Shown: positions 41,817-53,049 of the stretch, in pieces | Layout: the number at the start of each line of letters is the position of its first letter | Position numbering within the stretch: the first letter of the stretch is position 1 | Source of the DNA: an uncultured Pelagibacteraceae bacterium | GTDB taxonomy: Bacteria > Pseudomonadota > Alphaproteobacteria > Pelagibacterales > Pelagibacteraceae | DNA: 64,000 nucleotides | Direction of reading: 5' to 3' | Assembly: GCA_902531765.1 (NCBI GenBank) | Contig: CACAFC010000001.1 | Coordinates: 62,001 to 126,000 of the forward strand | Position numbers and translations under genes: made by a program | Notes under the pieces: generated by a model | What the model was told of the DNA's origin: nothing | The model's database searches: none | What the model saw: only the letters and a program-made list of their open reading frames with translations

Positions 41817-42551
41817 ATGTCAGATAGCATTATCCAAATAAATAACATGAACAAATGGTTTGGAGATTTTCAAGTTCTAAAAGGAATTAATTTAGAAGTA
41901 AAACCAAAACAAAAAATTGTTGTTTGTGGCCCTTCAGGATCTGGTAAGTCAACTTTAATTAGATGTATTAATAGACTAGAAGAACATCAAGAGGGTGAGA
42001 TTGTAGTAGATGGAACTACATTAACTGAAGACACTAAGAACATTGAACAAATTAGAGCAGAAGTTGGTATGGTTTTTCAACAATTTAATTTGTTTCCACA
42101 TTTGTCAATCTTAGATAATTGCACTTTAGCTCCGATTTGGGTTAAGAAAATGCCAAAAAAAGATGCAGAGGAATTAGCACTAAAACATTTAGAAAGAGTT
42201 CAAATATTAGATCAAGCTCAAAAATATCCAGGACAACTGTCTGGTGGTCAACAACAAAGAGTAGCTATTGCCCGTGCTTTATGTATGGAGCCAAAAATAA
42301 TGCTGTTTGACGAACCCACATCAGCTTTAGACCCAGAAATGATTAAAGAAGTACTTGATGTGATGGTTAATCTTGCAAAACAAGGTATGACAATGATCGT
42401 TGTAACTCACGAAATGGGTTTTGCTAAAGAAGTTGCTGATCAAATGATATTTATGGATGAAGGAATGATAGTAGAAAAAGCGGATACTAAAGAATTTTTC
42501 GCCAATCCTAAGAGTGATAGAACCAAACTTTTCCTAAGCCAGATACTATAG
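41817..42551 (+). CDS. aapP: Amino acid ABC transporter ATP-binding protein
   Basis: [53 protein letters not shown]. Confidence 0.95.
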   Translation: MSDSIIQINNMNKWFGDFQVLKGINLEVKPKQKIVVCGPSGSGKSTLIRCINRLEEHQEGEIVVDGTTLTEDTKNIEQIRAEVGMVFQQFNLFPHLSILDNCTLAPIWVKKMPKKDAEELALKHLERVQILDQAQKYPGQLSGGQQQRVAIARALCMEPKIMLFDEPTSALDPEMIKEVLDVMVNLAKQGMTMIVVTHEMGFAKEVADQMIFMDEGMIVEKADTKEFFANPKSDRTKLFLSQIL

Positions 42552-42700
42552 ATACCAGTAATTTCAAGGAATATTTATTAAATAAAAGCCTAAGTATTAC
42601 TTGACATATTTTCTGCATAAGGGGTATTTCCAAAAAAATAAAAAAATAAAATTGTTGCAGTAAAGATTAAAAACTTGTTCAATCAATTTTTTAATAAAAA

Positions 42701-42716
42701 TTAAGAGGGGTCTTAA
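42701..42716 (+). promoter_or_regulatory. Hairpin/palindrome spanning the RBS and start codon of the XRE regulator gene
   Basis: TTAAGA-GGGG-TCTTAA; ATG begins at 42716. Confidence 0.6.
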
Positions 42717-43084
42717 TGGAAGATAATTTTAATAAGCATTTAGGCAACAAGCTTAAGCTTAGAAGGTTAGCTTTAGGTTTAACACAAACAAAAGTAGCAA
42801 AAGCAATCAACGTCACATTTCAACAAATACAAAAATACGAAAAAGGCACTAACGGAGTTAGTTCGATAAGATTATTACAGTTATCAAATTATCTTAAAGT
42901 TCCAATAAACTATTTCTTTGAAGATTTTTCAGAATACTTAGTTAATTTAGAAAAATCTCAAGAGGGACATATGAATGTGAATTATAATTTCTTAGTTAAA
43001 TTATATTCTGAACTTAATGCTGATCAAAAATTGAAATTTAGTAAATCGTTACAGGTTTCAAACAATATTTCAAAAGTTGGATAA
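42716..43084 (+). CDS. XRE-family helix-turn-helix transcriptional regulator
   Basis: LRRLALGLTQTKVAKAINVTFQQIQKYEKGTNGVSSIRLLQLSNYLKVPINYFF. Confidence 0.9.
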   Translation: MEDNFNKHLGNKLKLRRLALGLTQTKVAKAINVTFQQIQKYEKGTNGVSSIRLLQLSNYLKVPINYFFEDFSEYLVNLEKSQEGHMNVNYNFLVKLYSELNADQKLKFSKSLQVSNNISKVG

Positions 43085-43088
43085 AATT

Positions 43089-43164
43089 TGGCTCCTCGGG
43101 CAGGACTCGAACCTGCGACCAATTGATTAACAGTCAACTGCTCTACCAACTGAGCTACCGAGGA
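43089..43164 (-). tRNA. tRNA-Asn(GTT), CCA encoded
   Basis: reverse complement TCCTCGGTAGCTCAGTTGGTAGAGCAGTTGACTGTTAATCAATTGGTCGCAGGTTCGAGTCCTGCCCGAGGAGCCA. Confidence 0.97.
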
Positions 43165-43213
43165 ATGTAAAAAGCAAACTTACTTTTTTTTTTAATTAAA
43201 ACAAGATTTTTTT

Positions 43214-43287
43214 TGGAGGCAACGCCCGGAATCGAACCGGGATACAAGGATTTGCAATCCTCTGCGTAACCATTCCGCCACGTTGCC
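43214..43287 (-). tRNA. tRNA-Cys(GCA), CCA encoded
   Basis: reverse complement GGCAACGTGGCGGAATGGTTACGCAGAGGATTGCAAATCCTTGTATCCCGGTTCGATTCCGGGCGTTGCCTCCA. Confidence 0.97.
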
Positions 43288-43410
43288 TTGTGTTTTAGAT
43301 GATAGCTACATCAGTTTTATATTAAATTTTTAAGATTAGTCTATCAAATAACGTTTTAATTTGATTATTGTTAATTTAGATTAATAAATTATAAACTAAC
43401 TATATCCAAG

Positions 43411-46035
43411 ATGAGTGATAAATATATACATTCCAATGTAGAACATAAGATCTATTCGTATTGGGAAAAAAACAAACTATTTAAACCTCAAAAAAACTCT
43501 AAAAAATTTTCAGTTGTAATTCCGCCACCAAATGTAACAGGAAGTTTACATATGGGACATGCTTTAAATAACTCGATACAAGACATGCTTGTTCGATATT
43601 ACAGAATGAATAATTATGAAACTTTATGGCAACCAGGTACAGATCATGCTGGTATTGCAACCCAAGCACTTGTTGAGAGAAAACTTGAAAACGAAAATCA
43701 AAATAAAAATACATTAGGAAGAGAAAAGTTTATAGAAAAGGTTTGGGATTGGAAAAATCAATATGGAGATATAATTATCAATCAATTAAAAAAACTTGGC
43801 TGTTCATGTGATTGGTCCAGAAATGCATTTACCATGGATGAAAATTTATCAAAATCTGTAATTAAGGTGTTTGTCGAGTTACACAAAAAGAAATTGATAT
43901 ATAAAGCAGAAAAATTAGTCAATTGGGATACAGTATTAAAAACTGCAATTTCAGATTTAGAGGTAGATCAAAGAGAAATGAACTCTAAGATTTACTACAT
44001 TAGATACCCAATAGATAAATCATCAGAGTATATCACTATAGCCACAACTAGGCCCGAAACTATGCTTGGGGATACAGCTATTGCAGTTAATCCAAAAGAT
44101 AAAAGATACAAAAGTTTTGTCGGTAAAACAGTTACTATACCTATTGTAGGTAGAAAAATTAAAATAATTAAAGATAATTATGCAGACCCAGAACAAGGAA
44201 CAGGAGCATTAAAAATTACCCCAGCGCATGATTTCAATGATTATGATGTAGGACAGAGAAATAAACTTGAAATAATAAATGTTTTTACTGAAGAGGGTAA
44301 AATTAATGAAAATGCACCGAAAGATTATGTAGGTTTAGATAGATTTGATGCTCGTAAAAAAATATTAAATGAACTTAAAGAAAAAGATTATTTTGTTAAA
44401 GAAGAAAATATAAAAAATAAAGTTCCTTATGGAGATAGATCTAATTCTGTTATCGAACCTTTTTTAACTGAGCAATGGTTTGTTGACGCAAAAAAATTAG
44501 CTATCAAAGCAAAAAAAATTGTTAAAACAAAAAAAACAAATTTTTTTCCAAATAACTGGTCGAAAACTTATTTTCAATGGATGAATAATATTGAGCCCTG
44601 GTGTGTTTCTAGACAGCTGTGGTGGGGTCATCAAATACCAGCATGGTATGGACCTGATAATAAAATATTTGTTGCTTTAAATGAAAAAGAAGCAAGCAAG
44701 CAAGCTAAGAAGCATTACAAAAAAGACGTAAAATTAGTTAGAGATCCTGATGTATTAGATACTTGGTTTTCTTCAGGTTTATGGCCGTTTGCAACTTTAG
44801 GATGGCCAGATAAAAAAGATTTCGTAAAGAAATTCTATCCAACCACAGTTTTAGTAACTGGTTTTGATATAATTTTTTTCTGGGTTGCAAGAATGATTAT
44901 GTTTGGAATGGAATTTCTTAATAAAGAGCCTTTTAAAGATATCTATGTTCACGCTTTAGTAAGAGATGAAAAAGGACAAAAAATGTCTAAATCTAAAGGT
45001 AATGTAATTGATCCTTTAGACTTAATCGAAAAATATAGTGCAGATGCTTTAAGATTTACTTTGCTTTCAATGGCTTCACCTGGAACAGATGTAAAACTTT
45101 CTGAGGATAGAGTAAAAGGTTATAGAAATTTTTTAAATAAATTGTGGAATGCAAATAATTTTTTGATCACAAATAATTGTGATTTTAAAAAGACTGATAA
45201 AGTTCCCAAAACTACTTTAAATATCAATAAATGGATTTATTCTGAATTGATAAAAATAAAAGACAAAATCCAAAAGAATATAAAAGACTATCGATTTGAT
45301 GAGGCAGCCAAAAATGCTTATCAATTTGCTTGGCATTCATATTGTGATTGGTATATCGAACTTTCAAAAACAATCTTATATTCAGATGATGAGAAGTCAA
45401 AAAGAGAGGTAAAAGAGGTATCAGCTTATGTTTTTAAACAAATACTTATTATGCTTCATCCATTTATCCCATTTGTTACTGAGGAAATATGGTTAAAAAA
45501 TAAATTTGATAAATCGAATAAGAATTTTCTTATGTACAAAAACTGGCCATCGGGGAAAGTCAAAAAAGATAAATCTCAAAAAGATGTGGAGAAAATCATC
45601 AATATTATCTCAGAACTTAGATCGTTTAAAAATGAGTTAAATGTTAGACCAGGTTCTTTTGTAGATCTTTCCATGAACAAAATAGCTAAAAAAAATCGTT
45701 CTTTGATGGATAATAATGAAATAATCTTAAAAAAACTTGGTCGTATCAATAATTTTTTTGAAAAGGATCAAGATAGACCTTCTGCTACTCTTGTAATTTC
45801 GGGTGATATTTTTAAGATTTATTTTGATGAAAATGTTGATTTAAGTTTAATTAAAGAAAATTTACAAAAAAGACAAACAAAATATCAAGATGAATTAGAT
45901 AAGATTTCACAACGATTATCAAACAAAGGATTTATCGATAGGGCACCAAAAAATATTGTTGAACAAGAAAAAACTAACTATAGTAACTTAAAAAATGATA
46001 TCAAAAAAATATCTTTAACAATTGAGAGTTTATAA
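43411..46035 (+). CDS. valS: Valyl-tRNA synthetase
   Basis: [50 protein letters not shown]. Confidence 0.98.
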   Translation: MSDKYIHSNVEHKIYSYWEKNKLFKPQKNSKKFSVVIPPPNVTGSLHMGHALNNSIQDMLVRYYRMNNYETLWQPGTDHAGIATQALVERKLENENQNKNTLGREKFIEKVWDWKNQYGDIIINQLKKLGCSCDWSRNAFTMDENLSKSVIKVFVELHKKKLIYKAEKLVNWDTVLKTAISDLEVDQREMNSKIYYIRYPIDKSSEYITIATTRPETMLGDTAIAVNPKDKRYKSFVGKTVTIPIVGRKIKIIKDNYADPEQGTGALKITPAHDFNDYDVGQRNKLEIINVFTEEGKINENAPKDYVGLDRFDARKKILNELKEKDYFVKEENIKNKVPYGDRSNSVIEPFLTEQWFVDAKKLAIKAKKIVKTKKTNFFPNNWSKTYFQWMNNIEPWCVSRQLWWGHQIPAWYGPDNKIFVALNEKEASKQAKKHYKKDVKLVRDPDVLDTWFSSGLWPFATLGWPDKKDFVKKFYPTTVLVTGFDIIFFWVARMIMFGMEFLNKEPFKDIYVHALVRDEKGQKMSKSKGNVIDPLDLIEKYSADALRFTLLSMASPGTDVKLSEDRVKGYRNFLNKLWNANNFLITNNCDFKKTDKVPKTTLNINKWIYSELIKIKDKIQKNIKDYRFDEAAKNAYQFAWHSYCDWYIELSKTILYSDDEKSKREVKEVSAYVFKQILIMLHPFIPFVTEEIWLKNKFDKSNKNFLMYKNWPSGKVKKDKSQKDVEKIINIISELRSFKNELNVRPGSFVDLSMNKIAKKNRSLMDNNEIILKKLGRINNFFEKDQDRPSATLVISGDIFKIYFDENVDLSLIKENLQKRQTKYQDELDKISQRLSNKGFIDRAPKNIVEQEKTNYSNLKNDIKKISLTIESL

Positions 46036-47753
46036 TGCGGAAATTTAATAAGAAAAAGTTACCAAGTCGACATACATCTTTAGGACCCGACAGAGCTCCT
46101 CATAGATCTTTTTATTATGCAATGGGTGAAACAGAAAAAGATGTTGCTAAACCTTTTGTTGGGGTTGTATCAACATGGAACGAGGCAGCTCCTTGTAATA
46201 TTGCTTTAATGAGACAAGCTCAGTCTGTTAAAAAGGGTGTAAGAGCATCAGGTGGAACACCACGAGAGTTTTGTACAATTACCGTTACAGACGGTATTGC
46301 TATGGGTCATGAAGGAATGAAATCTTCATTAATATCAAGAGAAGTTATTGCTGACAGCGCTGAATTGACTGTAAGAGGTCATTGTTATGATGCATTAGTG
46401 GGTATTGCAGGTTGTGATAAGTCATTACCAGGTTTGATGATGTCGATGGTTAGATTAAACGTTCCAAGTGTATTTATTTATGGTGGCTCAATATTACCAG
46501 GAAAATACAAAGGCAAAGATGTGACTGTCGTAGATGTTTTTGAAGCAGTTGGAAAACATTCATCAGGACAAATGTCCGCAAAAGAATTAAGAAAATTAGA
46601 ATTAGTTGCATGTCCAACAGCCGGAGCTTGTGGGGGACAATTTACTGCTAACACTATGGCATGTGTATCTGAAGCTATTGGTTTAGCACTACCTTATTCA
46701 GCTGGAACACCAGCGCCATACGAAGAACGAGATAAATATGCAAAAGCAAGTGGGCGAATGGTTATGGAATTATTAGCTAAAAAAATTAAACCCAGAGATA
46801 TTGTTACAAGAAAAGCTTTAGAAAATGCTGCAACAATTGTTGCTGCAACAGGTGGATCAACAAATGCAGGTTTACATTTACCGGCAATAGCAAATGAAGC
46901 TGGTATTAAATTTGATTTAATGGATGTTGCAAAAATATTTAAAAGAACTCCATATCTTGCCGACTTAAAACCAGGTGGAAAATATGTTGCTAAAGATATG
47001 TGGTTAGCAGGTGGAGTACCAATGCTTTTAAAAACTCTTTATGAAGGTGGATATATACACGGTGATTGTATGACTGTTACAGGTAAAACAATGAAAGAAA
47101 ATTTAAAGGGAATTAAATTTAATCCTAAACAAAAAGTAATGAGATCATTTAAAAATCCATTATCTCCAACAGGTGGTGTAGTTGGTTTAAAAGGAAACTT
47201 AGCTCCTGAGGGAGGAATTGTTAAAATTGCTGGACTTAAAAAATTACAATTTACTGGAAGAGCAAGATGTTTTGATAATGAGGAAAGTGCAATGAAAGCA
47301 GTTCAAAGCAGAAAATATAAAGATGGTGATGTAATTATTATTAGATATGAAGGACCAATTGGTGGACCAGGTATGAGAGAAATGCTTTCAACAACAGGTG
47401 CAATTTATGGACAAGGTAAAGGAGAAAAAGTTGCTTTAATAACTGATGGACGTTTCTCTGGAGCAACTCGTGGATTTTGTGTAGGCCATGTAGGACCAGA
47501 AGCTGCATTAGGTGGACCAATCGCTCTATTACGGAATGGAGATATTATTGATATTGATGCAAAGAAGGGAACAATTAATGTTCGATTAACTAGAGCACAA
47601 TTAGCTTCAAGAAGAAGAAAATGGAAGGCTAGAAAATCTGATTTTGGATCAGGAACTCTTTGGAAATACGCACAAACTGTAGGACCTGCATATTTAGGAG
47701 CACCAACACATCCAGGTAAGAAAAACGAAGTTAAGGATTATTCAAAAATTTGA
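46035..47753 (+). CDS. ilvD: Dihydroxy-acid dehydratase
   Basis: [81 protein letters not shown]. Confidence 0.97.
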   Translation: MRKFNKKKLPSRHTSLGPDRAPHRSFYYAMGETEKDVAKPFVGVVSTWNEAAPCNIALMRQAQSVKKGVRASGGTPREFCTITVTDGIAMGHEGMKSSLISREVIADSAELTVRGHCYDALVGIAGCDKSLPGLMMSMVRLNVPSVFIYGGSILPGKYKGKDVTVVDVFEAVGKHSSGQMSAKELRKLELVACPTAGACGGQFTANTMACVSEAIGLALPYSAGTPAPYEERDKYAKASGRMVMELLAKKIKPRDIVTRKALENAATIVAATGGSTNAGLHLPAIANEAGIKFDLMDVAKIFKRTPYLADLKPGGKYVAKDMWLAGGVPMLLKTLYEGGYIHGDCMTVTGKTMKENLKGIKFNPKQKVMRSFKNPLSPTGGVVGLKGNLAPEGGIVKIAGLKKLQFTGRARCFDNEESAMKAVQSRKYKDGDVIIIRYEGPIGGPGMREMLSTTGAIYGQGKGEKVALITDGRFSGATRGFCVGHVGPEAALGGPIALLRNGDIIDIDAKKGTINVRLTRAQLASRRRKWKARKSDFGSGTLWKYAQTVGPAYLGAPTHPGKKNEVKDYSKI

Positions 47754-48943
47754 TGAAAATTCGCCCAGTCATTTTATGTGGTGGAGCTGGCACAAGACTT
47801 TGGCCTAAAGCTAAAAAACATCAAGCGAAACAATTTATAGATTTTGGTAATTGGACTTTGTTGGGTAAAACTTTAGAGAGAGTTAAAGCATCTATATATG
47901 ATGCTCCAATTATTAGTACTAATGCAAAATATTTAAAACAAGTAAAACAACACCTAAAGAAACACAAAATAAGAAAATTTAAGATAGTTTTAGAACCAGC
48001 TAAAAGAAATACAGCACCAGCTATTTTAAGTACGGCATTAATAAAGGATATACCTAACCAACAACCTTTAATGTTCTTAGCAGCCGATCATTTGGTAGAA
48101 AAGGTTGGAATATTTAATAAAGCTATAAAAAAAAACCAAAAGAAACTTACTCATAATAATATTTTTATCTTTGGAATTAAGCCTACAATGCCTTCAAGTG
48201 AATTTGGCTATTTTTTAACAAAAAATACTAAAGTAACTAGATTTATAGAAAAACCAAAAGAGGCTAAAGCTAAACAAGTAATTAGTAAAAAAGGTTATTG
48301 GAATTCTGGAATGTTTTATTTGAGAAAAGATTCAATAATTAATAATTTCAAGAAATACCAACCGAATATTTATCGAAATTGTAATAAAGCAGTATTAAAA
48401 GCAAACTATAGAAATAATGTTTATTATTTAAACAAACAAGCATTCACCAAAGCAAATGCAAAGTCTTTTGACTATGCAATATTAGAAAAAACCAAAGATA
48501 TAAATGCTATCAAATTAGATATTCCTTGGTCTGATTTAGGATCTTGGAAAGAAATTTGTAAGATGTATGGGCGAAATAAGAGATATTATTACAAAAAGAA
48601 GAATGTATTTCATAGACCTTGGGGAAGGTATGTGAATCTATTTAATGGTAAGGAATTCTTAATTAAAGAATTATATGTAAAACCTAAAGGTATATTAAGT
48701 CTTCAGAAACATCATCATAGAGCTGAACACTGGGTAGTTACTCATGGCAAACCTAAAATTACGTTAAATAAAAAATATTTTACCATGAAACCTGATGAAA
48801 CTATTTTTATTCCATTAGGTGCAATCCATAGAATAGAAAACCCATATAAAAAACCAGTAAAAATAATTGAAGCACAAGTAGGCTCAATTTTAAAAGAAAC
48901 TGATATAGTTAGATACCAAGATATTTATGGAAGAATAAAATAA
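47753..48943 (+). CDS. manC: Mannose-1-phosphate guanylyltransferase (with C-terminal mannose-6-P isomerase-like cupin)
   Basis: PVILCGGAGTRLWPKAK, FLAADHLVE, FIEKPKEAKAKQ, C-terminal FHRPWGRYVNL...SLQKHHHRAEHWVV. Confidence 0.9.
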   Translation: MKIRPVILCGGAGTRLWPKAKKHQAKQFIDFGNWTLLGKTLERVKASIYDAPIISTNAKYLKQVKQHLKKHKIRKFKIVLEPAKRNTAPAILSTALIKDIPNQQPLMFLAADHLVEKVGIFNKAIKKNQKKLTHNNIFIFGIKPTMPSSEFGYFLTKNTKVTRFIEKPKEAKAKQVISKKGYWNSGMFYLRKDSIINNFKKYQPNIYRNCNKAVLKANYRNNVYYLNKQAFTKANAKSFDYAILEKTKDINAIKLDIPWSDLGSWKEICKMYGRNKRYYYKKKNVFHRPWGRYVNLFNGKEFLIKELYVKPKGILSLQKHHHRAEHWVVTHGKPKITLNKKYFTMKPDETIFIPLGAIHRIENPYKKPVKIIEAQVGSILKETDIVRYQDIYGRIK

Positions 48944-49831
48944 TTATTTTACTAAAAAATTAATTTTTTTATTTGTTTTTGAAATTTTTATTTCTTCAAA
49001 ATTACCAAAATTATCACCATCTATCTGAACGGGTATTTTATCATCGACACCTTCAAATTTAATATCATTATTATATTTTGTAATTACTGATTTTGATTTT
49101 TCAAGATTTCCATAAATAGCTATTAAGTATATGTAATATAATAATTTTAACCGAGTTAAGTCCCTAAAAATATAGGTAACAATTTTATCATCAAAAATAT
49201 TTGTTTTCGCTATTGTATGGTGGCCCGCATAGTATTTACTATTAGAACATATTATCCAATCTGCCAAAAAAGTTTCATTATTTATTGATGTTTTGATTTT
49301 TTTGTTCCTCATAAATAAAAATTTTTCAAAACCTTTTATTGCAAAAATTAACTTTCCCATTATCTTCTTAATTGAAGAATCAATCGATTGTACTATTTGA
49401 GCATCCCATCCTAAACCTGCCATTAAAACAAAATATTTCTCATTTATTTTGATTAAATTAGATTTATCAAAATTGTTTGATGTTAAAGTTTTTGCAATTT
49501 GTTTAATATTTTTAGTCATACCTAATTCTGCTTGTAAAATATTAGCTGTACCTGCAGGAATATATCCAATTGCAAAATCTTTATTTAAATCAAAATTATT
49601 TTTTATTAATTCATTAATTGCAAATGAAACTGATCCGTCACCTCCAGCTAATAACAGCCTGTTATAGCCACGATTCGATAAATCTTTTATAATTTTTGAT
49701 GCATGAGTCTCATTTTTAGTTTCGTAAAAATCAACTAAGTGTTGTTTTTGAATTTCTTTATAAATTTTTTTAATAAAATTCGACTTTCTTCCACCAGCAG
49801 ATTTCTTATTATATATTAAACAAAACTTCAT
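48944..49831 (-). CDS. Diacylglycerol kinase family lipid kinase
   Basis: LIYNKKSAGGRKS, LLAGGDGSVSFAINELIKN, GYIPAGTANILQAELGM. Confidence 0.88.
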   Translation of the reverse strand: MKFCLIYNKKSAGGRKSNFIKKIYKEIQKQHLVDFYETKNETHASKIIKDLSNRGYNRLLLAGGDGSVSFAINELIKNNFDLNKDFAIGYIPAGTANILQAELGMTKNIKQIAKTLTSNNFDKSNLIKINEKYFVLMAGLGWDAQIVQSIDSSIKKIMGKLIFAIKGFEKFLFMRNKKIKTSINNETFLADWIICSNSKYYAGHHTIAKTNIFDDKIVTYIFRDLTRLKLLYYIYLIAIYGNLEKSKSVITKYNNDIKFEGVDDKIPVQIDGDNFGNFEEIKISKTNKKINFLVK

Positions 49832-49915
49832 ATTTTAATAATTCTGTAACATTAAAGTGTACAAATAATTTAATGATTCTAGTTATAAGCGAATCAATTA
49901 TAAAAACAAGTAAAT

Positions 49916-50737
49916 ATGAAAAATAGTGCGCCTTTATTAAAATACAAAAGTATTTTTATTTCAGACTTACACCTTGGAACAAAAGGTTGCCAAGCTAATA
50001 AAATTTTAGAGTTTTTTAAAAACTCAAGGTCTGAAAATTTATTCTTAGTTGGAGATATTGTTGATGTTTGGGCTATGCAAAAGAATTTTTATTGGCCTCA
50101 AGAACACAATGACGTCATTCAAAAAATTTTAAGAAAAGCTAGACATGGTACTAAAGTTTTTTACATAATGGGTAATCATGACGAAATGTTTAGAAAATTT
50201 ATCCCAATGAATTTTGGTGACATTCATTTAATAAATAGAGTTGTGCATGAGACCAATTTAGGAAAAAAATACCTAGTAGTTCATGGTGATGCTTGGGATG
50301 GTGTTATGAAACATGCTAAATGGCTCTCAAAATTAGGTTCGATTGCTTATGAATTACTTTTAAAATTCAACAATCTAATTAATTTTTTTAGAAAATTAAG
50401 AGGTAAAGAATATTGGTCTCTTGCAAAATTTTTAAAATACAAAGTTAAAAACGCTGTAAAATATATTGGTGAATATGAAAAAACAGTTTCTGAATATGCT
50501 AAAAGAAAAAAATACGATGGTATAATTTGTGGACACATTCATCATGCTGAAGATCAAGATTTCGATGGTGTAAATTATTTGAATTGTGGAGATTGGGTTG
50601 AGTCTTGTACTGCACTTGTTGAGAATTATGACGGTACTTTTGAAATATTATATTGGGATAAATTAAGGAAAAATTATTTAATTTCTGAAAAAAATTTAGA
50701 AGAAATAGGCACCAAAGATCTCAAAGTTGCCTCTTAG
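49916..50737 (+). CDS. Metallophosphoesterase, PlcP-like phospholipase C / LpxH-like superfamily
   Basis: FISDLHLGTKG, LVGDIVDVW, GNHDE, VVHGDAWD, GHIHHAEDQ; next to a glycosyltransferase and the pho/pst cluster. Confidence 0.82.
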   Translation: MKNSAPLLKYKSIFISDLHLGTKGCQANKILEFFKNSRSENLFLVGDIVDVWAMQKNFYWPQEHNDVIQKILRKARHGTKVFYIMGNHDEMFRKFIPMNFGDIHLINRVVHETNLGKKYLVVHGDAWDGVMKHAKWLSKLGSIAYELLLKFNNLINFFRKLRGKEYWSLAKFLKYKVKNAVKYIGEYEKTVSEYAKRKKYDGIICGHIHHAEDQDFDGVNYLNCGDWVESCTALVENYDGTFEILYWDKLRKNYLISEKNLEEIGTKDLKVAS

Positions 50738-50739
50738 TT

Positions 50740-51747
50740 ATGAAAATTTTAATTGCTACAGATGCATATTTTCCACAAGTAAATGGTGTTGTAAGAACCT
50801 TACATGAAACAGGCAATGTATTAAAAGAACGAGGTCATAGAATAGAATATGTTACACCTGACTTATTTTTTACTTTTCCGATGCCGAAATATAATGAAAT
50901 AAGACTATCTATTAATGTATGGCCAAGAGTTGGTAGTTTAATAAAGAAAATCAATCCAGATGCAATTCATATCGCTACCGAAGGCCCGATAGGGATTATG
51001 GCAAGAAGATATTGTTTAAAAAATAATCTAAAGTTTACTACGAGCTTTCATACAAGATTTGATAAATATCTAAAACTTTACTTTCCTATTATACCAGCAA
51101 AATGGGCCGAAAAATTTTTAGCAAATTTTCATAACAAGGCTGAGAGAATTTTAGTAACAACAGAATCTATGAGAAAAGAATTAATCGATATAGGTATAGA
51201 TGATAATAAAATGATTACTTGGACTAGAGGAGGAAATCATGGAGCTTTTAAGAACCCGAAAAAAATTGATTTACCTCATAAAAGACCTATTTGGATTTAT
51301 GTTGGAAGAGTTGCAGTTGAAAAAAACATAAGAGCTTTTTTAGAATGTGATTTAGAAGGTACAAAATTAATAATTGGAAAAGGACCTGATTTAAAAAAAT
51401 TAAAAAAAGAATTTCCTAAAGATATTTTTTTAGGAGAAAAAACAAATGGTGAATTAGCATCACATTTTGCATCTTCCGATGTTTTTGTATTTCCAAGTAA
51501 AACAGATACATTTGGAATTGTAGTTACAGAAGCTTTAAATTGTGGAACACCTGTTGCTGCATATCCTGTTCCAGGTCCTAAAGATATATTTGAAGGATCC
51601 AAAATAAATTGTTTAGATGATGATCTTAAAGTTTCAGCCCATAAAGCTTTGAAAGTTGATCGAAATGATTGTCTTGAATTTGCAAAAAGATTCACTTGGG
51701 AAGAAACAGCAAAAATATTTTTTAATAATATTTCACCAAATCATTAG
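50740..51747 (+). CDS. GT4-family glycosyltransferase (candidate glycolipid synthase partner of PlcP)
   Basis: ATDAYFPQVNGVVRTL, FTTSFHTRFDKYL, WIYVGRVAVEKNIRAFLE, PSKTDTFGIVVTEALNCGTPVAAYPVPGP. Confidence 0.85.
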   Translation: MKILIATDAYFPQVNGVVRTLHETGNVLKERGHRIEYVTPDLFFTFPMPKYNEIRLSINVWPRVGSLIKKINPDAIHIATEGPIGIMARRYCLKNNLKFTTSFHTRFDKYLKLYFPIIPAKWAEKFLANFHNKAERILVTTESMRKELIDIGIDDNKMITWTRGGNHGAFKNPKKIDLPHKRPIWIYVGRVAVEKNIRAFLECDLEGTKLIIGKGPDLKKLKKEFPKDIFLGEKTNGELASHFASSDVFVFPSKTDTFGIVVTEALNCGTPVAAYPVPGPKDIFEGSKINCLDDDLKVSAHKALKVDRNDCLEFAKRFTWEETAKIFFNNISPNH

Positions 51748-51811
51748 TTAATTTTTCTCAATTTGTTTGCATTAGAAAGTGTAATGATGCAAAATTAACC
51801 TATCTAAATTT

Positions 51812-52954
51812 ATGGAATATTTCGTCATTCTACTTATAGTTGTTATAATTTATCTTCTATATTTACTTAATCAAAAAAAAAATAAATCAATAAATACCGC
51901 TACAATAATTAATAAAAGAGAAGAAAAAACCAAAAGAATAATTATTGATGAGCTTGAAGATCAGTTTTTTGCATTAAATAAATTTAATATAATTAAATAT
52001 GCTAATCCAAGTGCATTAAAAAGATTTGGAAGTAGTTTAATTGATAAAAACATATCTTCTGTAATTCGAAAGCCAGAATTAATAGAAAATATTGAAAAAG
52101 CCATCGTAGAAAATAAAACCAAAAATATTGATGTTGAAATAGACCTGCCATCATATCAGTTTTATAAAATTTATATTATTCCTGGCCCAACTCATTTATT
52201 TACTGAACCAGATTCTGTTGTGTTATTTTTAAAAGATTTTACTGAAATTACAAAAGCACAAAAATTTAAAACTGATTTTGTAGCAAATGTAAGTCACGAA
52301 TTAAAAACTCCTTTAATGGCAATAAAAGGATCATTAGAAACAATTGAAGGCCCAGCGTCTGATGATGAAAAAGCTAAAAAAAAATTTATGAAAATTTTAT
52401 CTGAGCAATCAACAAGGATGGAAAGTTTAATTAATGATCTATTAATTCTTACGCGGATTGAACTTGATGAACATATAAGACCTACTTCAATAGTAAATAT
52501 TAATGAACTCTTTGAGACTATTATTAGTAATTTTGAAATTGTTTTAAAAAAGAAAAATATAACTGTTAAAAATCAATTAACAGATACATCAAATGTTATA
52601 GGTGATGAAAAAAGATTAAATACAGTTTTTTCTAATCTTTTAGATAATTCAATAAAATATTCTCCAGAAAATAAAAATATATATATTTCTAAAAATGAAA
52701 ACAGTAACAAACTATTAGAAAAGAATACAATGATTAGTATTAAAGATGAAGGTTATGGCATTCCCCATGCACACATTTCACGTGTTACAGAAAGATTTTA
52801 CAGGGTTGACATAGAACAAAGTAAAAAAGTTGGTGGAACTGGTTTAGGATTAGCTATTGTTAAACACATAATTACGCAACACAGAGGTGATTTTGAGATT
52901 CTTTCAGAGGTTGGTAAAGGTACTGAAATTAGAATATATTTGCCTTCGAAATAA
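51812..52954 (+). CDS. phoR: Phosphate regulon sensor histidine kinase
   Basis: N-terminal TM, PAS-like region, DFVANVSHELKTPLMAIKGSLETIEG, VGGTGLGLAIVKHI; precedes pst operon. Confidence 0.9.
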   Translation: MEYFVILLIVVIIYLLYLLNQKKNKSINTATIINKREEKTKRIIIDELEDQFFALNKFNIIKYANPSALKRFGSSLIDKNISSVIRKPELIENIEKAIVENKTKNIDVEIDLPSYQFYKIYIIPGPTHLFTEPDSVVLFLKDFTEITKAQKFKTDFVANVSHELKTPLMAIKGSLETIEGPASDDEKAKKKFMKILSEQSTRMESLINDLLILTRIELDEHIRPTSIVNINELFETIISNFEIVLKKKNITVKNQLTDTSNVIGDEKRLNTVFSNLLDNSIKYSPENKNIYISKNENSNKLLEKNTMISIKDEGYGIPHAHISRVTERFYRVDIEQSKKVGGTGLGLAIVKHIITQHRGDFEILSEVGKGTEIRIYLPSK

Positions 52955-53049
52955 AAATTTAAAAAAAACTTCATTTTACAACCCTTATTTGAGAAAACTT
53001 TAACATTTCTTTGATTGATTCGTGTATAGATTTTATTTAGAGTTTTATA

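Noticed and set aside
42602-42630. TTGACA -35-like element upstream of the XRE gene
   Set aside because: No convincing -10 at 16-18 bp; left unannotated.
51297-51695. 132-aa minus-strand ORF antisense to the GT4 glycosyltransferase
   Set aside because: Longest antisense ORF here but entirely inside a conserved-motif gene; no family recognised.
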